DNA of 5,824 bases from Rhizobiales bacterium CCH10-E5 (lineage in GTDB: Bacteria > Pseudomonadota > Alphaproteobacteria > Rhizobiales > Beijerinckiaceae). The notes under the pieces are model-generated. The model did no database searches. It worked only from the letters and a program-made list of their open reading frames with translations, and was not told the origin of the DNA. Both the position numbers and the translations under genes were made by a program. Within the stretch, counting starts at the first letter, position 1. Every line of letters starts with the position of its first letter. The stretch spans positions 1-5,824 of the forward strand of contig LSIG01000135.1 of assembly GCA_001556125.1 (NCBI GenBank), in the 5' to 3' direction. Positions 1 to 5,824 of the stretch are shown here, piece after piece.

Positions 1-994
1 TCTCGGACCAGTTCCTGCGCGTGATGCTCGATCCCTTCGCGATCGGGCGCGACGGGTCACTGATGGGCGGCGGGGCCAGATCATACACGGCCGATCTGCC
101 GGGTCGGAAGAGCTTGGTCCCCGGGCCCTAAGCCTGGATCGCAGTCGAGCCGAACTATGATGTCTGGGCGGCGACATTCGGCGCTTCCGGCCGGACCAAT
201 TGCGACGCGACGCGTGTCGGCTTTGCCAAATGCGAACTCACCGACGCCAGTATCGCCGTCGGCGCCGATTTTAACGTCATGCTTGGCACAGCGGTCGGCT
301 TCGCGCTGTCCGGGGGCAGTGCCAATGCCAAACTCGCCAACGGCATGGGAACGATGAACGCCGACATCTTCCAGGCCGGCCTCTACGGTTCGACCCAGAT
401 CGGGGCGCTTCGTCTGGGCGCTTCAGCCTCCCATGGCTCGATGCAGATCGAGACGCGCCGCTCCATCGCCGTTCTTGGCCAGGGGCTGGCGGCCGATTAC
501 CTTGCGGAGGCTCTGTGTGGACCGCCGCAGGCGGCCTGTGACCTGTTCAGCAGCAACGGCTTCGCGTTCACGCCCTTCGCCGTGCTGCAGATCCAGAGCG
601 TCCGGACGCCAGACTTCCGCGAGAGTAATGCGATGACCGGGGCGGGAGTGGGCGTGAAGGGCGTGGGCGGACCAACACCGCAATGCGCTCTGAACTGGGC
701 GTGAAGGCGACGATGGTACTTAGCTCCGGCGGGTGCCGCTTGAGCCTTTTCACGGAAATCGGCTGGGGGCACGACTATCGGCGCGACATGGCCTTCGCCG
801 CGACGCTGACGGGCGTGCCGGGACCCGGTTTCGTGGTCGCCGGCGCGCGGCAGGACCGCGACGTCGGGCTGATGGCGGCAGGCTTCGAATATCAGCTGAC
901 GCCGAACGCCGTGCTGGGCGGTCGCTTCGACGGCAGCGCGTCGGCGAACTCGCGCAGCTCCGCCGGCAGCGCCTCTATGAGAATGAGCTTCTGA
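1..994 (+). pseudogene. Autotransporter beta-barrel domain, C-terminal part, broken
   Basis: This is the tail of an autotransporter (type V secretion), whose C-terminal beta-barrel sits in the outer membrane and exports the passenger domain. The frame starting at base 3 reads SDQFLRVMLDPF, a stretch typical of the linker before the barrel. It meets a TAA stop at 129-131, then continues in the same frame through YDVWAATFGASG, GADFNVMLGTAVGFALSGG, FQAGLYGST and FAFTPFAVLQ to a TGA near 702. The barrel resumes in another frame from about 662 (RTNTAMRSELGVKA) and runs to the stop at 992-994. It ends SASMRMSF, with the terminal phenylalanine expected of an outer-membrane barrel. There is thus one in-frame stop and one frameshift at about 640-680. 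The strand pattern around residues ALCGPPQAACDL also looks degraded. The passenger lies outside the window. The family call is confident; the loss of function assumes the sequence is correct. Confidence 0.85.
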
Positions 995-1029
995 ACTCAG
1001 TTCGTCAGCGACGTCGAGCGGTGCCCGTG

Positions 1030-1693
1030 ATGACGTGGGCCTTCAACAAGCGCGGCGATGTACGATGCGTCACCGCCGCACTGGCTGCTTTGATGGCGAT
1101 CTCGACCAGCGCGACGGCTCAGCAGCCGGCTGCACGGCCTCCCGTCAGCGTTACACCGATCGCATGACAGCATCCTTCGAAGACCGGCCATCGCACTGCG
1201 AGCGACCCGATCTTCCAGCCGGCGCGCCCCGCATCTGCGAGATCGCGCAAGCGATCACAGTTCAGGAACAGCAGGCTGACCTTGTCTAGATCGCCATCGG
1301 CTGGATTCAGTGACTCGATCCGCTCAGGGCAACAATCGATGTGCCCCTCAATGCAACGCCGTCATTGTCCGTGATGCTGGCCACCGCCGATAAGGTCGCG
1401 AAGCTGCGCGATGCGATCTCGCGGAGTTACCTGCCGATCGGCCGCCTGGCGAATTCCCGCTGCGCGACGCTTTGCTGAGGCGGCTTCTAGGGATCAGCGA
1501 GCCCGGTGCCATCGCGTTCAAGGATGCCTTCGGCCGCGATATCCACCTGCCCCCGTCCTTCGGTGGACCAGCGCATGTGCGCGACGCGCTCGGTAAAGAA
1601 CGAGGATCGTGCGCCGCTGTCCAGCGACGCATTGAGGCTTGTGACTTTCTGGAGCCAGGCCGATCGCGACTTCTTCAAGCTCGCCCGATCTGA
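1030..1693 (+). pseudogene. Invasion-associated locus B (IalB) family protein, multiply broken
   Basis: IalB-family proteins are small periplasmic proteins of alphaproteobacteria, first linked to host-cell invasion in Bartonella; their biochemical role is unclear. The ATG at 1030 opens a signal peptide: basic start, hydrophobic stretch VTAALAALMAIS and a likely cut after ATA, before QQPAARPP. That frame stops at 1165-1167. The body continues in a second frame from about 1164 (ASFEDRPSHCERP, then RICEIAQAITVQEQQ, the IalB core with its paired cysteines). It is interrupted by TAG at 1287-1289 and TGA at 1311-1313, with IAIGW between them. The same frame then gives DPLRATIDVPLNATPSLSVM and later LPIGRLANS. 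A further frameshift near 1455 moves to the frame reading PLRDALLRRLLGISEP, AIAFKDAFGRDIHLPPSFGG and RDALGKE, the normal C-terminus. The true end is probably near 1607; the open frame runs on to 1693. There are at least two frameshifts and two stops. It begins 36 bases after the autotransporter remnant. Confidence 0.82.
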
Positions 1694-2238
1694 CTCTCAC
1701 CGATCGCAACGGACGTGCCCGTGCGCATCGCGGCACCTTATCACGTCCAAGTGGCATGCACGGCTGTTCGTCCGAAGACTGTCGTGCCGCGCAACAAGCC
1801 AGCTGCCGGGCCATCATCATCGTAACGGAAGTACTGTAGCTCAGGGAGAAGCCCGTCCTTGTCCACCACAAAAGCAGGCTCACTGATGCCGTCAGCCGCG
1901 GCCATTTCCGCCGGCAGACCCTCACCGGCTTCGGCTTCTCCTGCTATGCCCGCGTCGAATTCGACCTCAGTGTGGTCGGGCATGCAACTTGGCTTGTGGC
2001 GTTCGATCGCAGGACTGCGGTCTTCGCAGGCTCCGACAACAGGGGCAAGCAGGGCCCACATCGCCTCACCTGTGGCGGCCTACAAGCTCAAGGTCATCGA
2101 CCCGCAAGGGCTCCTCGCCGACGTCATCCATCGTATCGTTGCCGAACCCTGCAAAGCTCGCTAGACGATCTGCCTCGTGGGGCCTACGTGGTCCCAGCCT
2201 ATCGCGGCAACGGCCTGACAGCATCGGGGCGCGCCTGA
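1608..2238 (+). pseudogene. Unidentified decayed coding remnant
   Basis: I do not recognise the product. Fragments with coding-like codons follow one another on the + strand. At about 1608-1690 the frame reads LSSDALRLVTFWSQADRDFF. A different frame from 1690 reads LTLTDRNGRAR and hits a TAG at 1837-1839, then continues to about 2060 with TGFGFSCYARVEFDLSVVG and TWLVAFDRRTAVFAGSDNRG. A third frame at about 2066-2163 reads AAYKLKVIDPQGLLADVIHR, and 2165-2238 returns to the earlier frame. A hand count over 1861-2060 gives GC of about 63, 51 and 77 percent at codon positions 1, 2 and 3 of the + frame starting at 1861. That is the pattern of a real GC-rich gene; read as a minus-strand gene, the third position would be only about 63 percent. 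The fragments could be one gene or two. Overlap with the IalB tail is unresolved. Confidence 0.4.
1741..2061 (-). CDS. Hypothetical small protein, lipoprotein-like N-terminus (may be a shadow)
   Basis: A 106-codon open frame of unknown function runs opposite the decayed + strand remnant. In its favour: the ATG at 2061 is preceded by ACAGGTGAGGCG, a fair ribosome binding site. The first residues MWALLAPVVGAC resemble a short lipoprotein signal with a lipobox-like VGAC, although there is no basic residue ahead of the hydrophobic stretch. The frame is uninterrupted, whereas the opposite strand carries stops. The rest is acidic and without a recognisable motif (for example PAFVVDKDGLLPELQYF). Against it: the codon-position GC pattern fits the + strand better, and a long open antisense frame is common over a GC-rich gene. 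I judge it somewhat more likely a shadow than a gene. Confidence 0.25.
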   Translation of the reverse strand: MWALLAPVVGACEDRSPAIERHKPSCMPDHTEVEFDAGIAGEAEAGEGLPAEMAAADGISEPAFVVDKDGLLPELQYFRYDDDGPAAGLLRGTTVFGRTAVHATWT

Positions 2239-2400
2239 GCCAGATAGACCACCTGCTGCACAACGCCTCACGCGCCCCATTCACTCGCAGGCCTGGCCTG
2301 CAAAGAGCGCCGCCGCGCTACCCCACTCTGACGAAGTGAAATGTGCGGTGCACAGCGTACGCACAGCGTACCATGTGCGCCCTCCCATCGGAAGAATAGT
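2239..2400. other. Intergenic or decayed stretch with a tandem repeat
   Basis: No coding frame here has convincing codons or a start with a ribosome binding site. The only clear structure is the short tandem repeat at 2350-2371, listed separately. The stretch separates two decayed coding remnants on the + strand. Confidence 0.4.
2350..2371. repeat. Perfect 11-bp tandem repeat, two copies
   Basis: GCACAGCGTAC occurs twice back to back (2350-2360 and 2361-2371). The junction forms the palindrome GCGTACGC at 2355-2362. The pair is bracketed by two copies of ATGTGCG (2341-2347 and 2374-2380), and TGTGCG at 2342-2347 is complementary to CGCACA at 2360-2365. It lies about 350 bases upstream of the integrase start. 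It could be a binding site for a recombinase or regulator, or only a slippage product. No function is demonstrated. Confidence 0.7.
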
Positions 2401-2682
2401 CCGATGGTCCATGAATCCGGCCGGCGCAAACCAGCGTTCTCCACGATCGCCATCGAGCCGGAATGAACGGACGCAGTTACTGGCTCAATGGTGGAATAGC
2501 CTGTTGATCCGGACGACGATCCGCCCTTCAGAGCGCTGAAGATCGCCTGGTCAGCGCCAAACGCTCGCGCGACGAAAATCGTCGAGGCCCGCTCACCACT
2601 CGGAAGCGAATCCTGCAGCGGGGCGCATTTTGCCCTGGTGCCAGTCGAGATCAGGTGGCAAGCTAAAAGCGTCCGAAAATAA
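2401..2682 (+). pseudogene. Unidentified decayed coding remnant upstream of the integrase
   Basis: The + frame starting at 2401 has GC of about 62, 54 and 69 percent at codon positions 1, 2 and 3 over 2401-2660 (hand count), a weak coding pattern. It is broken by TGA at 2464-2466 and TAG at 2497-2499 and ends at TAA 2680-2682. The last open part (2500-2679) reads PVDPDDDPPFRALKIAWSAP, then KIVEARSPLG and HFALVPVEIRWQA. I cannot assign a family. The opposite strand holds a 212-codon open frame (2268-2906) that overlaps the start of the integrase and whose codon pattern is poorer, so I treat that one as a shadow. Confidence 0.3.
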
Positions 2683-2717
2683 GTAGGCCCGACGAGGCCA
2701 GAGCCGACCGGCAGCAA

Positions 2718-3800
2718 ATGAACGATGTCGCAACGATCCAGAAGGCGCGCGATCTGATCGACCGATTGCCTGTGCGTGAAGTCGTGTCGGCTACGGAGCA
2801 GCGTTATGTGAGGGTGTTCCTCCGGCTCTGGAAGCACCGGACGATCAACCTTCTTCATGGCCGTCCGTCTCGGGATACCTACGGCGTCAGGCGCGCCGCG
2901 TGCCATTTCGTCGGACGAAAGGTCCTGGTGGAGCTATTGTCGGCGATCCAATCAGCCGAAACGGAGGGCGATCTGGAAACGAGGCACAAGCGCCTTATTG
3001 ATCTAGAGTCCGCCGTCAGCCGGCTCGGGCGACCATTGGAAGAGCACCCACCCGTCGAAGGAGAGCCGGATTTTAGCATTGCCTCTCCTTGGCAGTCGCT
3101 TGCAGGTCCGCGACCGGTCCGAGGGGCTGCTTCGAAAAAGCACGACCTGAAGTATCTGCCAGACAACTGGCGTGAGCGGGTCTGGCAGAAAATGCCCGTT
3201 GCCTACAAGGAAGTTGGGGCAGCGCTTTGTGTTTGCGCGGCGCGTCCTGCAGAGTACCTTCGCGAGCGCGAAGATAAAAAGCCAGGCGGAATCCTGGTGA
3301 TCCGGCAGGGCAATACGCTCAGTTTCGCAGCACGGCCCGTGAAGTCGCACCGTGGTCAGTACGGCACAGTGCGGTCGATTATCGCGGTGGATATTGCAGC
3401 TGCTGGGGCACCGGCGCGGTATCTTGCCGAGCTCTGCGATCAAGCCGGCGGACAGTTTGTGATCACGATTTCAAGCGTCGATGCTTTAAGGAAGGCAATC
3501 GCGCGAGCAGGCAAACGCGCCAAAATGCCATGCGGTGTCTCGCCCTATACTTTTCGGCATCAATGCATTGCGGACGCGAAAGCGACGCTCGGCGCTGGCC
3601 CCGCCGTTGCAGCTGCTGCTGGTCACAGCAGCCTGCGCTCGCAGGCAAGATATGGACGAGTCGAACACGGTCGCCGCGGTGGAAGCGGACTGATCGCGGC
3701 CCGAGCGGAGCGGCCGCCGAGAGAGCCATCGATTCCCATCGCGCAGCGGCTCGGTGAGCTGAAGGAGCGCGTGCGAAGCGTAGCGCCCGCTCCGAGTTGA
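2718..3800 (+). CDS. Tyrosine recombinase / site-specific integrase
   Basis: A 360-residue member of the tyrosine recombinase (phage integrase) superfamily, which cuts and rejoins DNA through a covalent phosphotyrosine and drives integration or excision of mobile DNA. The catalytic half spans about residues 150-330. The first active-site arginine is R176 in AARPAEYL. A probable beta-hairpin lysine is K209 (RPVKSHRGQYG). Box II is YTFRHQ with R280, and Y277 stands where most members have histidine. Then comes AGHSS with H303, and the nucleophile is Y312 in ARYGRVEHG, nine residues after H303 as usual. The N-terminal 130 residues look like a divergent core-binding domain (YVRVFLRLWKHRTIN), and the basic, proline-rich tail is variable. 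The ATG at 2718 is the only ATG after the in-frame TAA at 2664-2666, but its ribosome binding site is weak. The gene is intact in otherwise eroded surroundings. No tRNA gene, partner recombinase or attachment site was found. Confidence 0.88.
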   Translation: MNDVATIQKARDLIDRLPVREVVSATEQRYVRVFLRLWKHRTINLLHGRPSRDTYGVRRAACHFVGRKVLVELLSAIQSAETEGDLETRHKRLIDLESAVSRLGRPLEEHPPVEGEPDFSIASPWQSLAGPRPVRGAASKKHDLKYLPDNWRERVWQKMPVAYKEVGAALCVCAARPAEYLREREDKKPGGILVIRQGNTLSFAARPVKSHRGQYGTVRSIIAVDIAAAGAPARYLAELCDQAGGQFVITISSVDALRKAIARAGKRAKMPCGVSPYTFRHQCIADAKATLGAGPAVAAAAGHSSLRSQARYGRVEHGRRGGSGLIAARAERPPREPSIPIAQRLGELKERVRSVAPAPS

Positions 3801-4276
3801 CAAGGAAGCGTTGGCAACAGGGAGGCGCTTGCAGATGCCGCGGCCGCACGCGGAACTGACCATTTTGCCATGGGCCGCAGGGCCAAAGCGTCGAGTGCCC
3901 TCTCCGTCGAACGCTATCTCGCCGTCAGCCGGCAGTGGTGACGTGTCACTCCGAGTGGTCCACCGCCTTAGGACTCGAAAGGCACCAACTTGTGGCGGAC
4001 GATCGCGTCGAGTCGAACACAAGCAGGGTGCGCTACACCCGCGCGATGCTCCTGGTGCGCGGTTCCCCGTATCGACATGTCGCGCAGGAGATTCCGCTGA
4101 ATAACTGACGGCTGTTGAGCGGTGCGGGCGAGTTGAAGCCGTTATTGCACTTTGCCATGAACGGCTGGCTCGCAGCCGGTAGAAGTGACCGATCGATCTC
4201 GCCTTCCCGACGTCGCCACCGGACACATCCAGAACTCTGATACCGGGTGCAGAGCGGCACGTCGTTTCGCAACATT
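3801..4276. other. No convincing gene; possible coding debris
   Basis: This stretch downstream of the integrase has no open frame I can support. Past the integrase stop its own frame continues to MGRRAKASSALSVERYLAVS and a TGA near 3940, which could be a decayed or very short gene. Around 4004-4105 another + frame reads SRVRYTRAMLLVRG and YRHVAQEIPLNN, with strongly GC-rich third positions. It is vaguely like a helix-turn-helix segment, but it has no start and is too short to name. Open frames on the minus strand here are rich in serine, arginine and proline and look like shadows. Confidence 0.45.
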
Positions 4277-4474
4277 TTACTCCTGGCGATGCTCGCTCGA
4301 ATCAGGAGGTTCGCTCAGCAATTTGCGCTGCTGAATGTGCGCCTCCGTCAGCGCCATCTCGAGAAAGTAAGCCAATGTGCCAAAACTCCGTGAGTGGGCA
4401 TCCATCACCAGCTGCTCGATGCGTTGCACGAGGTCATCGATGCGCTGAGGCGGATACAATGGCACCACTGGCAC
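4277..4474 (-). CDS. Hypothetical small protein
   Basis: I do not recognise this protein. The open frame can begin at a TTG at 4510 (77 residues, MITQADILRIATVP and so on), which lacks a ribosome binding site. The GTG at 4474 is preceded by GAGGATAGCGACC, with AGGA eight bases before it, so I prefer that start (65 residues). The sequence reads PVVPLYPPQRIDDLVQRIEQ, then LVMDAHSRSFGTLAYFLEMA, ending in a polar tail (PPDSSEHRQE). It is soluble and probably mostly helical, with spaced leucine, isoleucine and valine residues in DDLVQRIEQLVMD. There is no signal peptide or membrane segment. It stands alone between non-coding stretches. The amphipathic pattern and sensible codons make it a better candidate than the frames around it, but it could still be spurious. 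Confidence 0.5.
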   Translation of the reverse strand: MPVVPLYPPQRIDDLVQRIEQLVMDAHSRSFGTLAYFLEMALTEAHIQQRKLLSEPPDSSEHRQE

Positions 4475-4510
4475 GGTCGCTATCCTCAGTATGTCTGCCT
4501 GTGTGATCAA

Positions 4511-4976
4511 GCGCCGATGCTACACCACTTCCCAGCATGGGCGAACGCCCCCGGCAATCAGTGATACCGCGCGACTGGATGACGAACCAACGCCCGTGTC
4601 TCTCAAAATCTGTCTGAAAGCTGAGTAACCCAGCCCCCTTGGAAGCGTTCGGCAATCCGGCGGAACGGCTCGACCATGGTGGTCCGTTGCTCTCGCGTCC
4701 GGACCACTAACGTTGCTTCTCAGGTTTAACTGCGAAGAGACAGCGCAGCTCAATCGGGTCGCCGCGATCCACGCCGATAGGCGAGCTCGTTCTATGTTGT
4801 GGCCCACAGACCATCCATCCGCGGTCCGACCGCACGCTCCGCCTTAGCGAAAACGATGCCAGTCATATACAATCGGTGACCCCGTCGCGCGCCCGTGGCT
4901 ACCGACTGGCGTCAAGGACCGGGATGCAGGCCGGTCAAGCTGCCACCGAGACCGCAAGTGATCCGCCAATAGCTGC
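4511..4976. other. No convincing gene; possible minus-strand fragment
   Basis: Nothing of normal gene length is supported here. On the minus strand, 4603-4677 has good codons and reads MVEPFRRIAERFQGGWVTQL followed by SDRF and a stop; a neighbouring frame continues FERHGRWFVIQSRG. Together they could be a frameshifted remnant of an unnamed gene. The remainder looks intergenic and contains the hairpin at 4917-4936 near the end of the DUF2939 gene. Confidence 0.4.
4917..4936 (-). terminator. Possible hairpin terminator after the DUF2939 gene
   Basis: GACCGG (4917-4922) and CCGGTC (4931-4936) form a perfect 6-bp stem with an 8-base loop, about 40 bases past the minus-strand stop of the DUF2939 gene. 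The position suits a terminator, but there is no run of T after the stem on the minus strand. It may be an imperfect terminator or only a chance hairpin. Confidence 0.25.
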
Positions 4977-5558
4977 TCATCCAGTGCGGCTTTTGAGCAA
5001 TCTGATGGCCTCGCCGATGACCTCTCGGGGCAGGCCGAACGACACCACCCGCCATGTACCACCGATCCATCGGAAGCCGAGGCGCAAAAGAGAGCCGTCG
5101 CCGGCCTCGATGTCGATCGCAAACGAAACAGGGCCAGTGAATCCGGAGCGCATGAGAACAGACCAGGCGCTGTCCAGTTCCATAAGTCCCGGAAGCTTGA
5201 CTGAAGACCCTGAAAAACTGCTGTCGTGGCCTGTGAGGGCCGCGGCAAGCGTCTCGGCGGACAAATGCTCGGCAATCATGGCATCGACATAAGTCACGGC
5301 CACCACACCAGCTGCTTGACGCGCAACAGGGTCGAGAGCTGCGGCAAGAGCTTGATCAACGGGATATGCGCGGACAATCTGCCGCGCCAATGAGATTCGT
5401 ATACGATGAACATCGAAACGCGAGACAACGGCCTCGATGTCGCCTCGCTTGGCCGCTTCGGCGAGCCTGACCGCAGCGACATAGGGCGAGGCCCAATAGG
5501 CTACTGCCGCAATCAGGACTCCAACCGCGAGAAGTCTGCCAACGCGCTTCTTAGCCAT
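4977..5558 (-). CDS. DUF2939 domain-containing membrane-anchored protein
   Basis: A 193-residue protein of the DUF2939 family, whose function is unknown. The basic start MAKKRVGR is followed by one hydrophobic segment (about residues 8-25, LLAVGVLIAAVAYWAS), so the protein is probably anchored in the inner membrane with the rest in the periplasm. The family hallmark follows directly: ASPYVAAVRLAEAAKRGD and then VVSRFDVHRIRISLARQI, the usual SPY...A...GD...VDF-R-SL pattern. The C-terminal half (GFTGPVSFAIDIEAGDG, LGFRWIGGTWRVVSFGLP) has the alternating hydrophobic pattern of a beta-rich domain. The length is normal for the family and the frame is intact. The ATG at 5558 has no strong ribosome binding site (CACATCCTCACG precedes it) but fits the family start. 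It lies 171 bases downstream of the rfbA end on the same strand and probably has its own promoter. Confidence 0.88.
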   Translation of the reverse strand: MAKKRVGRLLAVGVLIAAVAYWASPYVAAVRLAEAAKRGDIEAVVSRFDVHRIRISLARQIVRAYPVDQALAAALDPVARQAAGVVAVTYVDAMIAEHLSAETLAAALTGHDSSFSGSSVKLPGLMELDSAWSVLMRSGFTGPVSFAIDIEAGDGSLLRLGFRWIGGTWRVVSFGLPREVIGEAIRLLKSRTG

Positions 5559-5645
5559 CGTGAGGATGTGGTGACTATCCCATGTCAGTTCAACGGCAAC
5601 CCGTTTTCACGAGGCTTGAATTGATATCCAGCAACCCCGCTCGGG

Positions 5646-5657
5646 ACCTTTCAAGGT
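5646..5657. promoter_or_regulatory. Short inverted repeat upstream of the DUF2939 gene
   Basis: ACCTTTCAAGGT is a 5-bp inverted repeat with a 2-base centre, about 90 bases upstream of the DUF2939 start. An operator is possible, but no flanking promoter boxes are clear enough to call, and a 10-base match can arise by chance. Confidence 0.15.
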
Positions 5658-5678
5658 AAAAGAAGGCGGTGGCAGTTG

Positions 5679-5693
5679 CGGGCTTACGGCCCG
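5679..5693 (-). terminator. Possible hairpin after rfbA
   Basis: CGGGC (5679-5683) and GCCCG (5689-5693) make a GC-only 5-bp stem with a 5-base loop, 37 bases past the minus-strand stop of the rfbA end. The placement fits a terminator separating rfbA from the DUF2939 gene. No T-run follows directly; TTCTTTT comes about 10 bases later. Confidence 0.35.
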
Positions 5694-5729
5694 TCAAATT
5701 CCTAGATCCTATCTCAGACGCCGATTGGT

Positions 5730-5824
5730 TTACGTCCCAGCGGAATGGCCGGGCTTCGCTGCGATCTCGGCGGCCATGCGCAGCAGATACTGTCCATAGT
5801 CGCTTTTGGCGAGCCTTGAGCCCA
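5730..5824 (-). CDS. rfbA: Glucose-1-phosphate thymidylyltransferase, C-terminal end (partial)
   Basis: Only the last 31 codons are in the window; the rest lies past base 5824. RfbA (RmlA) makes dTDP-glucose from glucose-1-phosphate and dTTP, the first step towards dTDP-L-rhamnose for lipopolysaccharide and exopolysaccharide. The visible residues read GSRLAKSDYGQYLLRMAAE and end KPGHSAGT before TAA. The LAKSDYGQYLL block is the characteristic C-terminus of this enzyme (commonly LxKSGYGQYL). The other rml genes would be expected beyond the right edge. The identification rests on this short motif. Confidence 0.78.
   Translation of the reverse strand, partial: GSRLAKSDYGQYLLRMAAEIAAKPGHSAGT

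Noticed and set aside
2268..2906. A 212-codon open frame on the minus strand overlapping the integrase start.
   Set aside because: It overlaps a secure gene by nearly 190 bases, has no recognisable motif, and its codon-position composition is worse than that of the + strand. It is best explained as a shadow.
3011..3933. A 14-base direct repeat CGCCGTCAGCCGGC at 3011-3024 and 3920-3933.
   Set aside because: It is slightly longer than chance would favour, but the first copy encodes ordinary integrase residues (AVSR) made of common codons, and there is no further similarity around either copy.
3657..4020. CGAGTCGAACAC occurs at 3657-3668 (inside the integrase) and again at 4009-4020, which could suggest a duplicated attachment site.
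   Set aside because: Only 12 bases match. About one such match is expected by chance in a GC-rich window of this size, one copy lies within coding sequence, and the flanks do not match.
3486..4226. A 246-codon open frame on the minus strand covering the end of the integrase.
   Set aside because: It runs antisense through the integrase active-site region and is rich in Ser, Arg and Ala without domains; long antisense frames are expected opposite GC-rich genes.
4876..5292. A 138-codon + strand open frame opposite the DUF2939 gene.
   Set aside because: The minus strand carries a recognisable intact family protein in this interval, and the + product is low-complexity, rich in Pro, Arg and Ser.
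1..5824. A search for CRISPR arrays, tRNA or rRNA genes, toxin-antitoxin pairs, retrons or defence modules.
   Set aside because: No regular spaced repeats, no tRNA-like T-loop or acceptor pairing, and no reverse transcriptase, nuclease or toxin motifs were seen in the frames read.

Overview
The window reads as GC-rich alphaproteobacterial chromosome, most likely a sphingomonad. That assignment is an inference from the mix of gene families (classical autotransporter barrel, IalB, DUF2939, RmlA) and the codon bias; no rRNA or tRNA gene is present to anchor it. No CRISPR array and no complete insertion sequence is visible.

Layout. The left 2.7 kb is a graveyard of broken genes on the + strand: the C-terminal part of an autotransporter (1-994; one in-frame stop, one frameshift), an IalB-family periplasmic protein in several frames (1030-1693), and then about 1.1 kb of decayed coding sequence I cannot name (about 1608-2240 and 2401-2682). 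That last stretch still shows codon-like base composition on the + strand. The open frames on its opposite strand are therefore probably shadows, although one (1741-2061) has a fair ribosome binding site and a lipobox-like N-terminus.

In the middle lies one long intact gene, a tyrosine recombinase/integrase (2718-3800) with all the active-site positions recognisable. It is followed by about 470 bases of apparent debris. A short minus-strand open frame of unknown function (4277-4474) and about 500 bases with no convincing gene come next.

The right end looks like ordinary, conserved chromosome on the minus strand: an intact DUF2939 membrane-anchored protein (4977-5558) and the last 31 codons of a probable glucose-1-phosphate thymidylyltransferase (rfbA/rmlA, dTDP-rhamnose pathway) running off the edge (5730-5824).

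Interpretation. The integrase sits between decayed surface/periplasmic genes and an intact chromosomal segment, which fits the remnant of an integrated element or a recombination-prone junction. No attachment-site duplication, cargo module or defence system can be shown from this sequence. I see no strong evidence for a new biological system here. The points most worth a second look are the multi-lesion pseudogene cluster, the unassigned coding remnant between IalB and the integrase, the 11-bp tandem repeat upstream of the integrase, and the integrase itself.
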